Positions 7,527 through 14,711 of a stretch of DNA of 16,907 bases are shown piece by piece. Position numbers and translations under genes: made by a program. Every line of letters begins with the position of its first letter. The first letter of the stretch is position 1. The stretch lies in contig DCIS01000119.1 of the NCBI GenBank assembly GCA_002317475.1, positions 1-16,907 on the forward strand, given 5' to 3'. The notes under the pieces were generated by a model. The model searched no databases. It saw only the letters and a list, made by a program, of their open reading frames with translations, and had not been told where the DNA came from. Source of the stretch: Prevotellaceae bacterium UBA1720. Lineage in GTDB: Bacteria; Bacteroidota; Bacteroidia; Bacteroidales; Bacteroidaceae.

Positions 7527-7549
7527 GCTTTGCGTTTTAGTCGTAAAGC
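7527..7549 (+). other. hairpin between rhaB and rhaA
   Basis: GCTTTGCG (7527-7534) pairs with CGTAAAGC (7542-7549) as an 8-bp stem with one G-U pair and a 7-base loop, in the 49-nt gap between kinase and isomerase. It is followed by cctctttt rather than a clean T-run, so it may be an mRNA stabilising or processing element or a leaky attenuator rather than a full terminator. Confidence 0.4.
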
Positions 7550-7571
7550 CCTCTTTTAACAGAAAACCCCA

Positions 7572-8825
7572 ATGAAAACAGAATTGATCAGTCAGGCATA
7601 CGCCGTAGCCAAGGAGCGCTATGCTGAGATAGGAATAGATACCGAGAAGGTACTGACCCAGTTACAGGATTTCCATCTGAGTCTGCATTGCTGGCAGGCC
7701 GATGATGTACACGGTTTTGAGGTACAGGCCGGTGCCATGAGTGGTGGAATCCAGTCTACGGGTGATTTCCCCGGTGCTGCTCGTAATATCGATGAACTGC
7801 GTCAGGATATCCTTGAGGCCAAGAGTCTGATTCCCGGAAGTCATCGTCTGAACCTGCATGAGATCTACGGTGATTTCAAGGGTAAGGTTGTTGACCGTGA
7901 TGAGGTAACCGTGGAATACTTCCAGTCCTGGATAGACTGGGCCAAGGAGCATAACACCCTGCTGGACTTTAATTCGTCGTCCTTCTCGCATCCCAAGAGT
8001 GGCAGCCTTTCCCTGGCTAATCCTGATAAAGGCATTCGTGACTTCTGGATTGAACATACCAAGCGTTGCCGTGACATTGCCAATGCCATGGGTGAGGCAC
8101 AGGGCGACCCTTGTATCATGAACCTCTGGGTACATGATGGATGCAAGGATGTCAGTGTCAACCATGCCCTCTATCGCAACACCCTGAAGCAGTCTCTCGA
8201 CGAGATCTTCGCCAAACCTCAGCCCATGATGAAGGACTGTATCGAGGGTAAGGTGTTCGGTATTGGTCTGGAGAGTTTTACCGTGGGAAGCCACGATTTC
8301 TATACCGCCTACGCTGCCAAGTATGATAAGATTCTGACCATTGACACAGGGCATTATCATCCCACAGAGAGTCCTGCTGACAAGGTCAGTGCCGTGCTGC
8401 CTTTCGTCAAGGAACTGATGCTGCATGTCAGTCGTCCCGTGCGTTGGGACAGCGATCATGTGACCATCATGGACGATCCCACTCAGGAACTCTTCTCTGA
8501 GATCGTCCGTGCAGGAGCCCTCGACCGTGTACACTATGGTCTGGACTTCTTCGATGGCAGCATCAACCGTATTGGTGCATACGTCATTGGCAGTCGTTCG
8601 GCACAGAAGTGCATGCTACGTGCCTTGCTCGAGCCTCAGCAGACCATCTCCCAGTACGAATTGGCTGGCGAGGGTTACAAGGTACTGGCGCTCATGGAGG
8701 AGCAGAAGGCTATGCCTTGGCAGGCTGTCTATGATGAGTTCTGCCTGCGCAACAATGTACCTGTAGGTCAGGCTTTCATTGCTGAGATTGACAAATATGT
8801 AGCTGATGTAACCTCAAAACGATAA
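7572..8825 (+). CDS. rhaA: L-rhamnose isomerase
   Basis: This cytosolic, Mn2+-dependent TIM-barrel enzyme interconverts L-rhamnose and L-rhamnulose. The 417 residues match the E. coli enzyme (419) from end to end. Conserved blocks are SLHCWQADDVHGFE at 37-50, GGIQSTGDFPG at 58-68, LNLHEIY at 93-99 and LDFN at 131-134. Metal and catalytic residues are visible in GLESFTVGS (Glu234), DTGHYHPTE (Asp258, His261, His263), HVSRPVRWDSDH (His285, Asp293, Asp295) and GLDFFDGSINR (Asp325, Asp328). The C-terminal EEQKAMPWQAVYDEFC is also typical. The stop is one base before the transporter ATG, so translation of the two is probably coupled. B. thetaiotaomicron calls this enzyme RhaI. Confidence 0.97.
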   Translation: MKTELISQAYAVAKERYAEIGIDTEKVLTQLQDFHLSLHCWQADDVHGFEVQAGAMSGGIQSTGDFPGAARNIDELRQDILEAKSLIPGSHRLNLHEIYGDFKGKVVDRDEVTVEYFQSWIDWAKEHNTLLDFNSSSFSHPKSGSLSLANPDKGIRDFWIEHTKRCRDIANAMGEAQGDPCIMNLWVHDGCKDVSVNHALYRNTLKQSLDEIFAKPQPMMKDCIEGKVFGIGLESFTVGSHDFYTAYAAKYDKILTIDTGHYHPTESPADKVSAVLPFVKELMLHVSRPVRWDSDHVTIMDDPTQELFSEIVRAGALDRVHYGLDFFDGSINRIGAYVIGSRSAQKCMLRALLEPQQTISQYELAGEGYKVLALMEEQKAMPWQAVYDEFCLRNNVPVGQAFIAEIDKYVADVTSKR

Positions 8826-8826
8826 A

Positions 8827-10170
8827 ATGGCAAAAAGTTCCCTAAAGAGCACCCTTGCGGTGTCTCTAAACAACTATCTGGATGCCGGTGCTATTGTGGC
8901 AGGTGGCAGTGGTATCACCTTGTGGCAGAATTACCTGGGTCTTAGCGAGATGCACCTGGGCTGGCTCAATGCCCTCAGTGCCAATGCCCTGGGTGCAGCC
9001 ATTGGTGCTATTGTGGGTGGTGTGCTGGCTGATAAGTTCGGACGTAAGTTCATCTTTACCTACAATCTGCTTATCTACATGCTGGGTGTGTTGCTCGTGA
9101 TGTGCTCCGTCAATTTCCCCATGCTTCTGGCAGGTTTCCTCGTGACGGGTATCTCTGTGGGTATCGGTGTTCCCGCCTCATGGACCTATATCTCCGAGAG
9201 TTCGGAGGTCAGCAATCGTGGTCGTAATATCTGTATCTCGCAGATGTCCTGGGGCTTTGGTCCTATGATTATTCTGCTTATGGGTATGCTCTTTGCCCCA
9301 GGTGGCTACCTGTATGGTATTGTGGAATCATTGGCACACAGCGTAATAGGAGCAGATGCGGCTCAGCAGGCTGTTGAGGTCTTCAGTTCGCGCTTTGTGT
9401 TCTTCACCCTCTTTGTTGTGGCTCTCATTGCCTGGACATTGCAGCGTCAGTTGGATGAAAGTGCTGAATTTGAGGCTAGCAAGGAAGAGGCTAAGGCCAA
9501 GGGTGAAAAGACCGGACTCATCCAGTCCTTTGCCGTTCTCTTTTCTAATAAGGTGGCAGTTCGCAGTGCCCTGTTCCTGGCTTCTATCTACCTCACCTGG
9601 AACCTCGTGGCCAGTGTCATGGGTTTCTTCTCGCCCCATATCTGCGAGACAGCAGGTGGTGTGAGCAATGAGTACAGCAACTGGATGAACTGCATTCAGT
9701 GGGCAACCGTGGTGGTGATCACCTTTGGCGTGTCCCATTTCATTGACCGTGTCAACCACAAACCCCTTTACATCTTTGGTCTTTTGGCTGCCCTTTGCAC
9801 ATGGGTGCTGGTAGTAACCATTGGTGTCAACGACCTGCCCACCCTTTGGGCCTTCGTTATCCTTTGGGGTGTCAATGGTGGTGTGTCCGTGCAGATCTTC
9901 TATGCCCTGTGGGGTAGCGAACTCTTCCCTGCCAAGTTCCGTGCCGGAGCTCAGGGCCTGATGTTCTTCGTTGTCCGTGGTCTTTCTGCTGTCTGGGGTC
10001 TCGTCTTTACCTATATCTATGGTGACAATGGCGAAGGCTTCACCTTGGCTGCCTATTGTATGATAGCCCTTTTGGTCATCTCCCTCCTGGTGGGTGTCAT
10101 TGGTTGTCCTAACACTCGTGGCAAGTCCCTGGAACAGATCACCAAGGAACGATACGGTGACAATGTGTAA
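8827..10170 (+). CDS. MFS sugar porter, probable L-rhamnose permease
   Basis: This 447-residue inner-membrane protein has about 12 hydrophobic segments and a central cytosolic loop rich in Lys and Glu (about 205-235). It carries the MFS motif A, GGVLADKFGRK, at 64-74 and the sugar-porter-like C-terminal motif PNTRGKSLEQI at 428-438. An Asp in the first segment (NNYLDAG, about 16-21) may serve proton coupling. It sits between isomerase (1 nt gap) and aldolase (16 nt gap), the slot held in B. thetaiotaomicron by an unrelated RhaT-type permease, so L-rhamnose/H+ symport is the best guess. The family call is strong; the substrate is inferred only from context. It could instead import a rhamnose-containing disaccharide or a related deoxysugar. 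Confidence 0.85.
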   Translation: MAKSSLKSTLAVSLNNYLDAGAIVAGGSGITLWQNYLGLSEMHLGWLNALSANALGAAIGAIVGGVLADKFGRKFIFTYNLLIYMLGVLLVMCSVNFPMLLAGFLVTGISVGIGVPASWTYISESSEVSNRGRNICISQMSWGFGPMIILLMGMLFAPGGYLYGIVESLAHSVIGADAAQQAVEVFSSRFVFFTLFVVALIAWTLQRQLDESAEFEASKEEAKAKGEKTGLIQSFAVLFSNKVAVRSALFLASIYLTWNLVASVMGFFSPHICETAGGVSNEYSNWMNCIQWATVVVITFGVSHFIDRVNHKPLYIFGLLAALCTWVLVVTIGVNDLPTLWAFVILWGVNGGVSVQIFYALWGSELFPAKFRAGAQGLMFFVVRGLSAVWGLVFTYIYGDNGEGFTLAAYCMIALLVISLLVGVIGCPNTRGKSLEQITKERYGDNV

Positions 10171-10186
10171 TTTCAAAAACAGAACA

Positions 10187-11005
10187 ATGAGTATACTTAA
10201 TAATCGCCCAGGTTTGGAGGCGGTAATCAATGATGTCGCTGAGGTTACGGGTTACCTTTGGCAGAAAGGATGGGCTGAGCGCAATGGCGGCAATATCACG
10301 GTGAATGTGACGGAGTTTGCTGATGCCTCATGGGCAACGATGCCCGCTATTGCTCCAGTGAAGCAGATTGGCATGGTGTTGCCTTACTTAAAAGGAAAAT
10401 ATTTTTACGCAAAGGGTACGGGTAAACGTATGCGTGATCTGGCAAAACAGCCTATGCAGAACGGTAGCATAATCCGCATCTGTGATGACTGTTCCAGCTA
10501 TGAGATCATTGCCGACGAACCCGTGATGCCTACCAGCGAATTGCCCTCACACCTGGCTCTGCAGAACTACCTTCTGGAGACGGGAAGCCAGTACAAGGCA
10601 ACGCTGCATACACACCCCATTGAACTCGTGGCCATGTCGCACATCCAGCGTTTCCTGAAGGGTGATGAGATGACTCGCGTACTGTGGTCGATGATTCCTG
10701 AGACCTTGGCCTTTGCACCTCTTGGCATAGGCATCGTACCTTATGGTCTGCCTGGTTCTGTGGAATTGGCTGAGGCTACCCTTGAGCAGATCAAGACGCA
10801 TGATGTGGTGTTGTGGGAGAAGCATGGCACCGTAGCAGTGGGTCAAGATATCATGGATGCCTTTGATCAGACGGACGTGCTCTGCAAGGCTGCCAACATC
10901 TATATGTGTGCCCGCTCTATGGGCTCCGAACCTGACGGTATGACCGAGGAGGCTATGAAGGAGGTGCAGGATGTCTTCAAACTGCCTAAGCAGAGACCAT
11001 GCTAA
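10187..11005 (+). CDS. rhaD: rhamnulose-1-phosphate aldolase
   Basis: This class II, Zn2+-dependent aldolase cleaves L-rhamnulose 1-phosphate to dihydroxyacetone phosphate and L-lactaldehyde in the cytosol. I chose the ATG at 10187, which gives 272 residues (E. coli RhaD has 274) starting MSILNN. An earlier in-frame ATG at 10094 lies inside the transporter gene and would add 31 residues with no family match. Key residues fall at the expected positions: Glu118 in TSELPSH, zinc ligands His141 and His143 in LHTHP, and His213 in WEKHGTVAVG. The NGGNIT motif at 33-38 and KGTGKRMRD at 76-84 bind the phosphate and substrate. It is the fourth gene of the rhamnose operon; B. thetaiotaomicron uses the name RhaA for this aldolase. 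Confidence 0.95.
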   Translation: MSILNNRPGLEAVINDVAEVTGYLWQKGWAERNGGNITVNVTEFADASWATMPAIAPVKQIGMVLPYLKGKYFYAKGTGKRMRDLAKQPMQNGSIIRICDDCSSYEIIADEPVMPTSELPSHLALQNYLLETGSQYKATLHTHPIELVAMSHIQRFLKGDEMTRVLWSMIPETLAFAPLGIGIVPYGLPGSVELAEATLEQIKTHDVVLWEKHGTVAVGQDIMDAFDQTDVLCKAANIYMCARSMGSEPDGMTEEAMKEVQDVFKLPKQRPC

Positions 11006-11035
11006 GAATGAATGATAAAATGATAAAATGACAGA

Positions 11036-11356
11036 ATGAAACGTTTCGCCTTTAAGATGTTCCTGAAACCCGGTATGGAGAAGGAATACGAACGTCGCCA
11101 CGCTCAGTTGTGGCCCGAACTGAAACAGCAAATCAAGGATGCCGGAGTGAGCAACTACAGCATCTACTGGGATAAAGATACCAATATCCTGTTTGGCTAT
11201 CAGGAAGTGGCTGATGGTGCTGCAAATAGTCAGGATGTCAGTGCTGCTGACGAGATTACCTTGAAATGGTGGGACTACATGAAGGATTTGATGGAAACAA
11301 ATCCTGACAATTCTCCTGTCACTGTACCCATACAGGAGGTGTTCCATCTGGACTGA
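11036..11356 (+). CDS. rhaM: L-rhamnose mutarotase
   Basis: This small cytosolic enzyme interconverts alpha and beta anomers of L-rhamnose, speeding supply of the anomer used by the isomerase. The 106 residues match E. coli RhaM (104) closely: EYERRHAQLWPEL at 17-29 with the active-site Tyr18 and His22, NYSIYWDK at 40-47, the Trp pair at 78-79, and the conserved NPDNSPV near the C-terminus. It is the last gene of the operon, 30 nt after the aldolase. The gap contains a short reading frame, ATG 11008 to TGA 11029-11031 (MNDKMIK), and a tgataaaa direct repeat. These may be chance in AT-rich DNA or may couple translation. The terminator follows 33 nt after the stop. Confidence 0.95.
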   Translation: MKRFAFKMFLKPGMEKEYERRHAQLWPELKQQIKDAGVSNYSIYWDKDTNILFGYQEVADGAANSQDVSAADEITLKWWDYMKDLMETNPDNSPVTVPIQEVFHLD

Positions 11357-11389
11357 AACATTGGTTCACATCATTTATTTAACATTTCG

Positions 11390-11424
11390 CCATGCACAAT
11401 TCGCTTTGTGCATGGTGTTTTTTT
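11390..11424 (+). terminator. intrinsic terminator of the rhamnose operon
   Basis: CCATGCACAA (11390-11399) and TTGTGCATGG (11406-11415) form a perfect 10-bp stem with a 6-base loop (ttcgct), followed by TG and seven Ts (11418-11424). This is a textbook rho-independent terminator and marks the end of the rhaM transcript. Confidence 0.9.
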
Positions 11425-11437
11425 GAAGAATAATGCT

Positions 11438-11445
11438 TATCTTTG
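11438..11445 (+). promoter_or_regulatory. probable -7 element for the rlmN cluster
   Basis: TATCTTTG matches TAnnTTTG exactly, 14 bp after the terminator T-run and 26 nt before the ATG of rlmN. No -33 TTG is visible at 17-23 bp upstream; the nearest TTTG (11422-11425) is 12 bp away. A constitutive start of the housekeeping cluster here is plausible. Confidence 0.5.
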
Positions 11446-11471
11446 CACGCAATAAACAAAAAGTAAGGTGA

Positions 11472-12485
11472 ATGGAAGTCCTTTTAGGAAAGACATTAGA
11501 TGAATTGCGTGAGGTTGCCCAACAAGTTGGTTTGCCCGCTTTCACAGCCAAACAAATGGCTCAATGGCTCTATGTTCACGGTGTGGAGGATATTGATGGC
11601 ATGACCAACCTGCCCAAGAAGGGACGCGAGGCACTGAAGGCGCAATATGAGGTGGGACGAATGGCTCCGCTGGATGCCCAGCATAGCGTGGACGGTACGT
11701 CAAAGTACCTTTTCCCTGTGTCTTGTGGTGGGCATGTAGAGACGGTGTTCATTCCCGATGAGGATCGTGGCACAGTGTGTGTTTCGTGCCAGGTGGGCTG
11801 TAAGATGCATTGCGAGTTCTGCATGACGGGTCGTCAGGGTTTTCATGGACATCTGACGGCTGGTGATATCCTCAACCAACTCTATTCGCTGCCCGAGCGT
11901 GAACGCATCACCAATGTGGTATTTATGGGGCAGGGCGAACCCTTTGACAATCTGGATAATGTGCTTCGTGCAACGCAGTTGCTGCAGGCTGATTACGGGT
12001 GGGCATGGAGCCCTAAACGCATCACTGTGAGCACCGTAGGTCTGCAGAAAGGTATGGAACGTTTCCTGGACGAGAGTCAGTGCCATCTGGCCGTTTCCCT
12101 GCACAATCCTTTCCCAGAGGAACGTGCTGCCATGATTCCTGCTGAGAAAGCATGGTCGCTGAAAGAGTTCCTGCCCTTGCTTCAGAAGCGTGACTGGACG
12201 CATCAGCGACGCCTCTCCTTTGAATATACCGTCTTCGGAGGACTGAATGACACGCCTGCCCATGCTCGCGAACTGGCTCGCTTGCTCTGTAAGATGGAGT
12301 GCCGTGTCAACCTTATCCGTTGTCACGAGATACCCGACTCACGTTTCCGTCCCGCACCTGAACATACGATGGAATGGTTGCGCGACTATCTCACCAAGCA
12401 TGGTGTGACAACAACCATCCGCGCCAGTCGTGGTCAGGATATCTTTGCCGCATGCGGACTGTTATCAACAGCTAAACAATCGTAA
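11472..12485 (+). CDS. rlmN: 23S rRNA (adenine-2503-C2)-methyltransferase, RlmN type
   Basis: This radical-SAM enzyme methylates C2 of A2503 in 23S rRNA, and of A37 in some tRNAs, using a 4Fe-4S cluster and two SAM molecules. The 337 residues begin with the usual helical RNA-binding domain (about 1-85). The cluster motif CKMHCEFC holds Cys110, Cys114 and Cys117. The SAM-binding GQGEP lies at 153-157, and the methylene-carrying C-terminal Cys328 sits in ASRGQDIFAACG at 318-329, which confirms a complete enzyme. The C-terminal RASRGQDI block and genomic position with DUF4837 and pdxA favour RlmN over the resistance enzyme Cfr. The start at 11472 gives a normal N-terminus (MEVLLGKTLDEL). The next gene follows after 11 nt. 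Confidence 0.9.
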   Translation: MEVLLGKTLDELREVAQQVGLPAFTAKQMAQWLYVHGVEDIDGMTNLPKKGREALKAQYEVGRMAPLDAQHSVDGTSKYLFPVSCGGHVETVFIPDEDRGTVCVSCQVGCKMHCEFCMTGRQGFHGHLTAGDILNQLYSLPERERITNVVFMGQGEPFDNLDNVLRATQLLQADYGWAWSPKRITVSTVGLQKGMERFLDESQCHLAVSLHNPFPEERAAMIPAEKAWSLKEFLPLLQKRDWTHQRRLSFEYTVFGGLNDTPAHARELARLLCKMECRVNLIRCHEIPDSRFRPAPEHTMEWLRDYLTKHGVTTTIRASRGQDIFAACGLLSTAKQS

Positions 12486-12496
12486 ATCAAATAGAT

Positions 12497-13552
12497 ATGA
12501 GAAAGTTTCAGATGGTCATTGCAGGATTATGTTCCTGCTTGATGATACTTTTCACCTCCTGTACCAAGGAGGCTGTATTTCCCTCTGCCAGTGGTCGTTC
12601 ATACGATGTGCTGGTGCTTATGGATTTTGGCATGTGCAATCGTCCCGTTGGACAGGCTTTGATAGACTCTGTCCTCCACATGCCCGTGCCAGGTATTCCT
12701 CAGGAGGAGTATTCGTTTGATGTGTCGCACTGGAATCCCGACAGTCTGGATAATATCCTCAAACTGACGCGTAACGTGGTGGCAGTGGATATCAACCCCC
12801 AGATGTACACCCATTCCAAACTGAAGTTCACGCGCAACAAGTATGCCATGGATCAGATATGGGTTACCCTGCAGTCGCCCAGCGAGGACTCTCTGCGTGC
12901 TTACTGTTTGAAATACAAGAAGTTCATTGTTGACTTCCTAGTCAAGACCGAGATGAACCGACAGATTGTGGATATGCGTCATTTGCATTCCGATATGGTG
13001 TCTCAGCTTTCAAAGGAACTCTTTGACTGCACAATCCTGGCTCCCGAGGAGATCAACAAGTCCAAGAAGGGCGAGAAGTTCTTCTGGACCTCTGGTGATA
13101 TGGGTGCCGGACTGGTCAACCTCTGCATGTACAGCTATCCTTACACGGGTCCAGAGAGCTTTAATAAGTTCACCATTCTGCACAAGCGCGACTCTGTGAT
13201 GCACTTCAATATCCCTGGCGAGGAACCCGGTATGTTCATGAAGACCGATACCCTTTACACCGACTGTCGTCCTACGGTTGTTCATGGCGATTATGCCTAT
13301 GAGGTGCGAGGCCTCTGGTATATGGAGAATGATTATATGGGTGGTCCTTTTGTCAGTCTGGCACGTGTGGATACTACCCGCAACGAAGTCATTGTGGCAG
13401 AAGGCTTTGTCTATTCTCCCGGTGGTATGAAGCGTCGCCTTATCCGTCGTTTGGAGGCCAGCCTTTACACCGTGATGCTCCCCAGCGAACAAGGTACAAA
13501 GAAGGAAGAGTTTGAAACCGAAGTAGAAGAAGAGACCCAAGATGAGAAATAA
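12497..13552 (+). CDS. DUF4837 family lipoprotein
   Basis: This 351-residue protein has a lipoprotein signal: MRKFQ, a hydrophobic stretch, then FTSC with the lipidated Cys22. The residues after the cysteine (TKEA) are not a clear surface-export signal, so an inner-leaflet outer-membrane or periplasmic location is likely. The rest looks soluble and mixed alpha/beta, with conserved-looking stretches SGRSYDVLVLMD (about 32-43) and GLWYMENDYMGGPF near residue 275, ending in an acidic tail (EEFETEVEEETQDEK). The function of the family is unknown. It lies 11 nt after rlmN and before pdxA, an order I recall from Bacteroidales, though I could not check it here. Family assignment rests on overall similarity from memory and context. 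Confidence 0.75.
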   Translation: MRKFQMVIAGLCSCLMILFTSCTKEAVFPSASGRSYDVLVLMDFGMCNRPVGQALIDSVLHMPVPGIPQEEYSFDVSHWNPDSLDNILKLTRNVVAVDINPQMYTHSKLKFTRNKYAMDQIWVTLQSPSEDSLRAYCLKYKKFIVDFLVKTEMNRQIVDMRHLHSDMVSQLSKELFDCTILAPEEINKSKKGEKFFWTSGDMGAGLVNLCMYSYPYTGPESFNKFTILHKRDSVMHFNIPGEEPGMFMKTDTLYTDCRPTVVHGDYAYEVRGLWYMENDYMGGPFVSLARVDTTRNEVIVAEGFVYSPGGMKRRLIRRLEASLYTVMLPSEQGTKKEEFETEVEEETQDEK

Positions 13553-13559
13553 TATGGTG

Positions 13560-13580
13560 TGCCCCATTTTAATTGGGGCA
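13560..13580 (+). other. GC-rich hairpin between the DUF4837 gene and pdxA
   Basis: TGCCCCA (13560-13566) and TGGGGCA (13574-13580) form a 7-bp stem with a 7-base loop, directly after the DUF4837 stop. No T-run follows, so a complete intrinsic terminator is unlikely. It may protect the upstream mRNA end or partly attenuate transcription into pdxA. Confidence 0.45.
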
Positions 13581-13612
13581 TATAATCATTGTTGGGTAAA
13601 AAAATAAATATA

Positions 13613-14698
13613 ATGGAAAGAATAAGAATCGGCATTACGCCAGGAGATATTAATGGAGTAGGGTATGAGGTGATTCTCAAGACTTTCTCAGACCCCATCA
13701 TGTTGGAACTGTGTACCCCAATCATTTACGGCAATCCCAAGGCGATGACCTACCATCGCAATGTGTGTGAGCTCGCCACCAATTATACCGTGGTACAGCG
13801 TGCCGAGGATGCCAAGGACGACCGTGTAAACCTTTTGGTTGTCAGTGAGGTAGAGAATAAGATTGAGTTCGGAAAGAGCATGCCTGAAGCAGGTCAGGAG
13901 GCCTTGAAGAGTCTTGAGGCTGCTGTTGAGGACTGGCGTAACGGTAAGATAGATGTCATCGTTACCGCCCCCATCAACAAGCATAGTATCCAGAGCGATA
14001 AGTTCCATTTCCCAGGTCATACGGAGTATATTCAGGAACGACTGGGTGAGGGTAGTGAGGCCCTGATGATACTGATGAATGAACGTGTTCGTGTTGCCCT
14101 TGTTACTACCCATCTGCCTATCAGTGAGATAGCTGGTGGTATCACGGGCGATGCCATTCTCAGAAAGCTGCGCATCCTCAATCGGTCTCTGCAGCGTGAC
14201 TTCCTGATCACCCATCCACGCATCGCTGTACTGGCTCTCAATCCCCATGCTGGTGATGACGGTTTGCTGGGTTCGGAGGAGAATGATATCATCAAGCCTG
14301 CTATGGAGTTGGCCGAGGAGGAGAAGATTCATACCTTTGGTCCCTTTGCTGCTGATGGATTCTTCGGCAGTCGTGCCTACGAGCACTATGATGCTGTTTT
14401 GGCGATGTATCACGACCAGGGTTTGGCACCCTTCAAGGTGCTGGCCATGGATGATGGTGTAAACTATACAGCAGGTCTTCCCGTGGTACGTACCAGTCCT
14501 GATCATGGCACAGCATACGACATTGCTGGCAAGGGCGTTGCTGACGAGAATTCGTTCCGTCAGGCCCTCTATAGTGCCATTGATATCTGGCGTAATCGTC
14601 AGCAGTACGATGAGGCTCGCGTGAACCCTCTGCCCAAATTGTATGTCGATCGTCGTGAGGATGAGCGCCGTGAACGCTCTCATTCCCGTCCTGAATAG
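13613..14698 (+). CDS. pdxA: 4-hydroxythreonine-4-phosphate dehydrogenase
   Basis: This cytosolic enzyme oxidises 4-phosphohydroxy-L-threonine with NAD+ in the DXP-dependent route to pyridoxal 5'-phosphate. The ATG at 13613 gives 361 residues starting MERIRIGITPGD, which places the ITPGDINGVGYE motif at the usual N-terminus; an upstream in-frame TTG at 13589 adds nothing conserved. Metal ligands His167 (TTHLPI), His212 (NPHAGDDG) and His267 (YHDQGL) match E. coli His166, His211 and His267. TAPINK at 118-123 and FPGHTEY at 133-139 bind the phosphate and substrate. The last 15 residues (charged, Arg/Glu-rich) extend beyond the family core. It lies 13 nt before tldD, so these are probably cotranscribed. 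Confidence 0.95.
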   Translation: MERIRIGITPGDINGVGYEVILKTFSDPIMLELCTPIIYGNPKAMTYHRNVCELATNYTVVQRAEDAKDDRVNLLVVSEVENKIEFGKSMPEAGQEALKSLEAAVEDWRNGKIDVIVTAPINKHSIQSDKFHFPGHTEYIQERLGEGSEALMILMNERVRVALVTTHLPISEIAGGITGDAILRKLRILNRSLQRDFLITHPRIAVLALNPHAGDDGLLGSEENDIIKPAMELAEEEKIHTFGPFAADGFFGSRAYEHYDAVLAMYHDQGLAPFKVLAMDDGVNYTAGLPVVRTSPDHGTAYDIAGKGVADENSFRQALYSAIDIWRNRQQYDEARVNPLPKLYVDRREDERRERSHSRPE

Positions 14699-14711
14699 CC
14701 CCTCGTGACGA

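Noticed and set aside
10094..10186. Upstream in-frame ATG for rhaD inside the transporter gene
   Set aside because: It would add 31 residues with no family match and overlap the permease by 77 bp. The ATG at 10187 gives a 272-residue product whose catalytic residues align with E. coli numbering.
6083..11356. L-fucose operon
   Set aside because: The isomerase and mutarotase match the rhamnose families along their length, and the kinase and aldolase motifs fit RhaB and RhaD.
11472..12485. Cfr-type antibiotic-resistance methyltransferase
   Set aside because: The housekeeping position beside DUF4837 and pdxA and the overall match to RlmN argue against it, although the two families share the cluster and Cys motifs.
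13560..13600. Full rho-independent terminator after the DUF4837 gene
   Set aside because: The hairpin is sound, but no T-run follows it, so I list it only as a hairpin.
13589..13612. TTG start for pdxA eight codons upstream
   Set aside because: The added residues (MLGKKINI) are not conserved, and the ATG at 13613 sits directly before the family's N-terminal motif.
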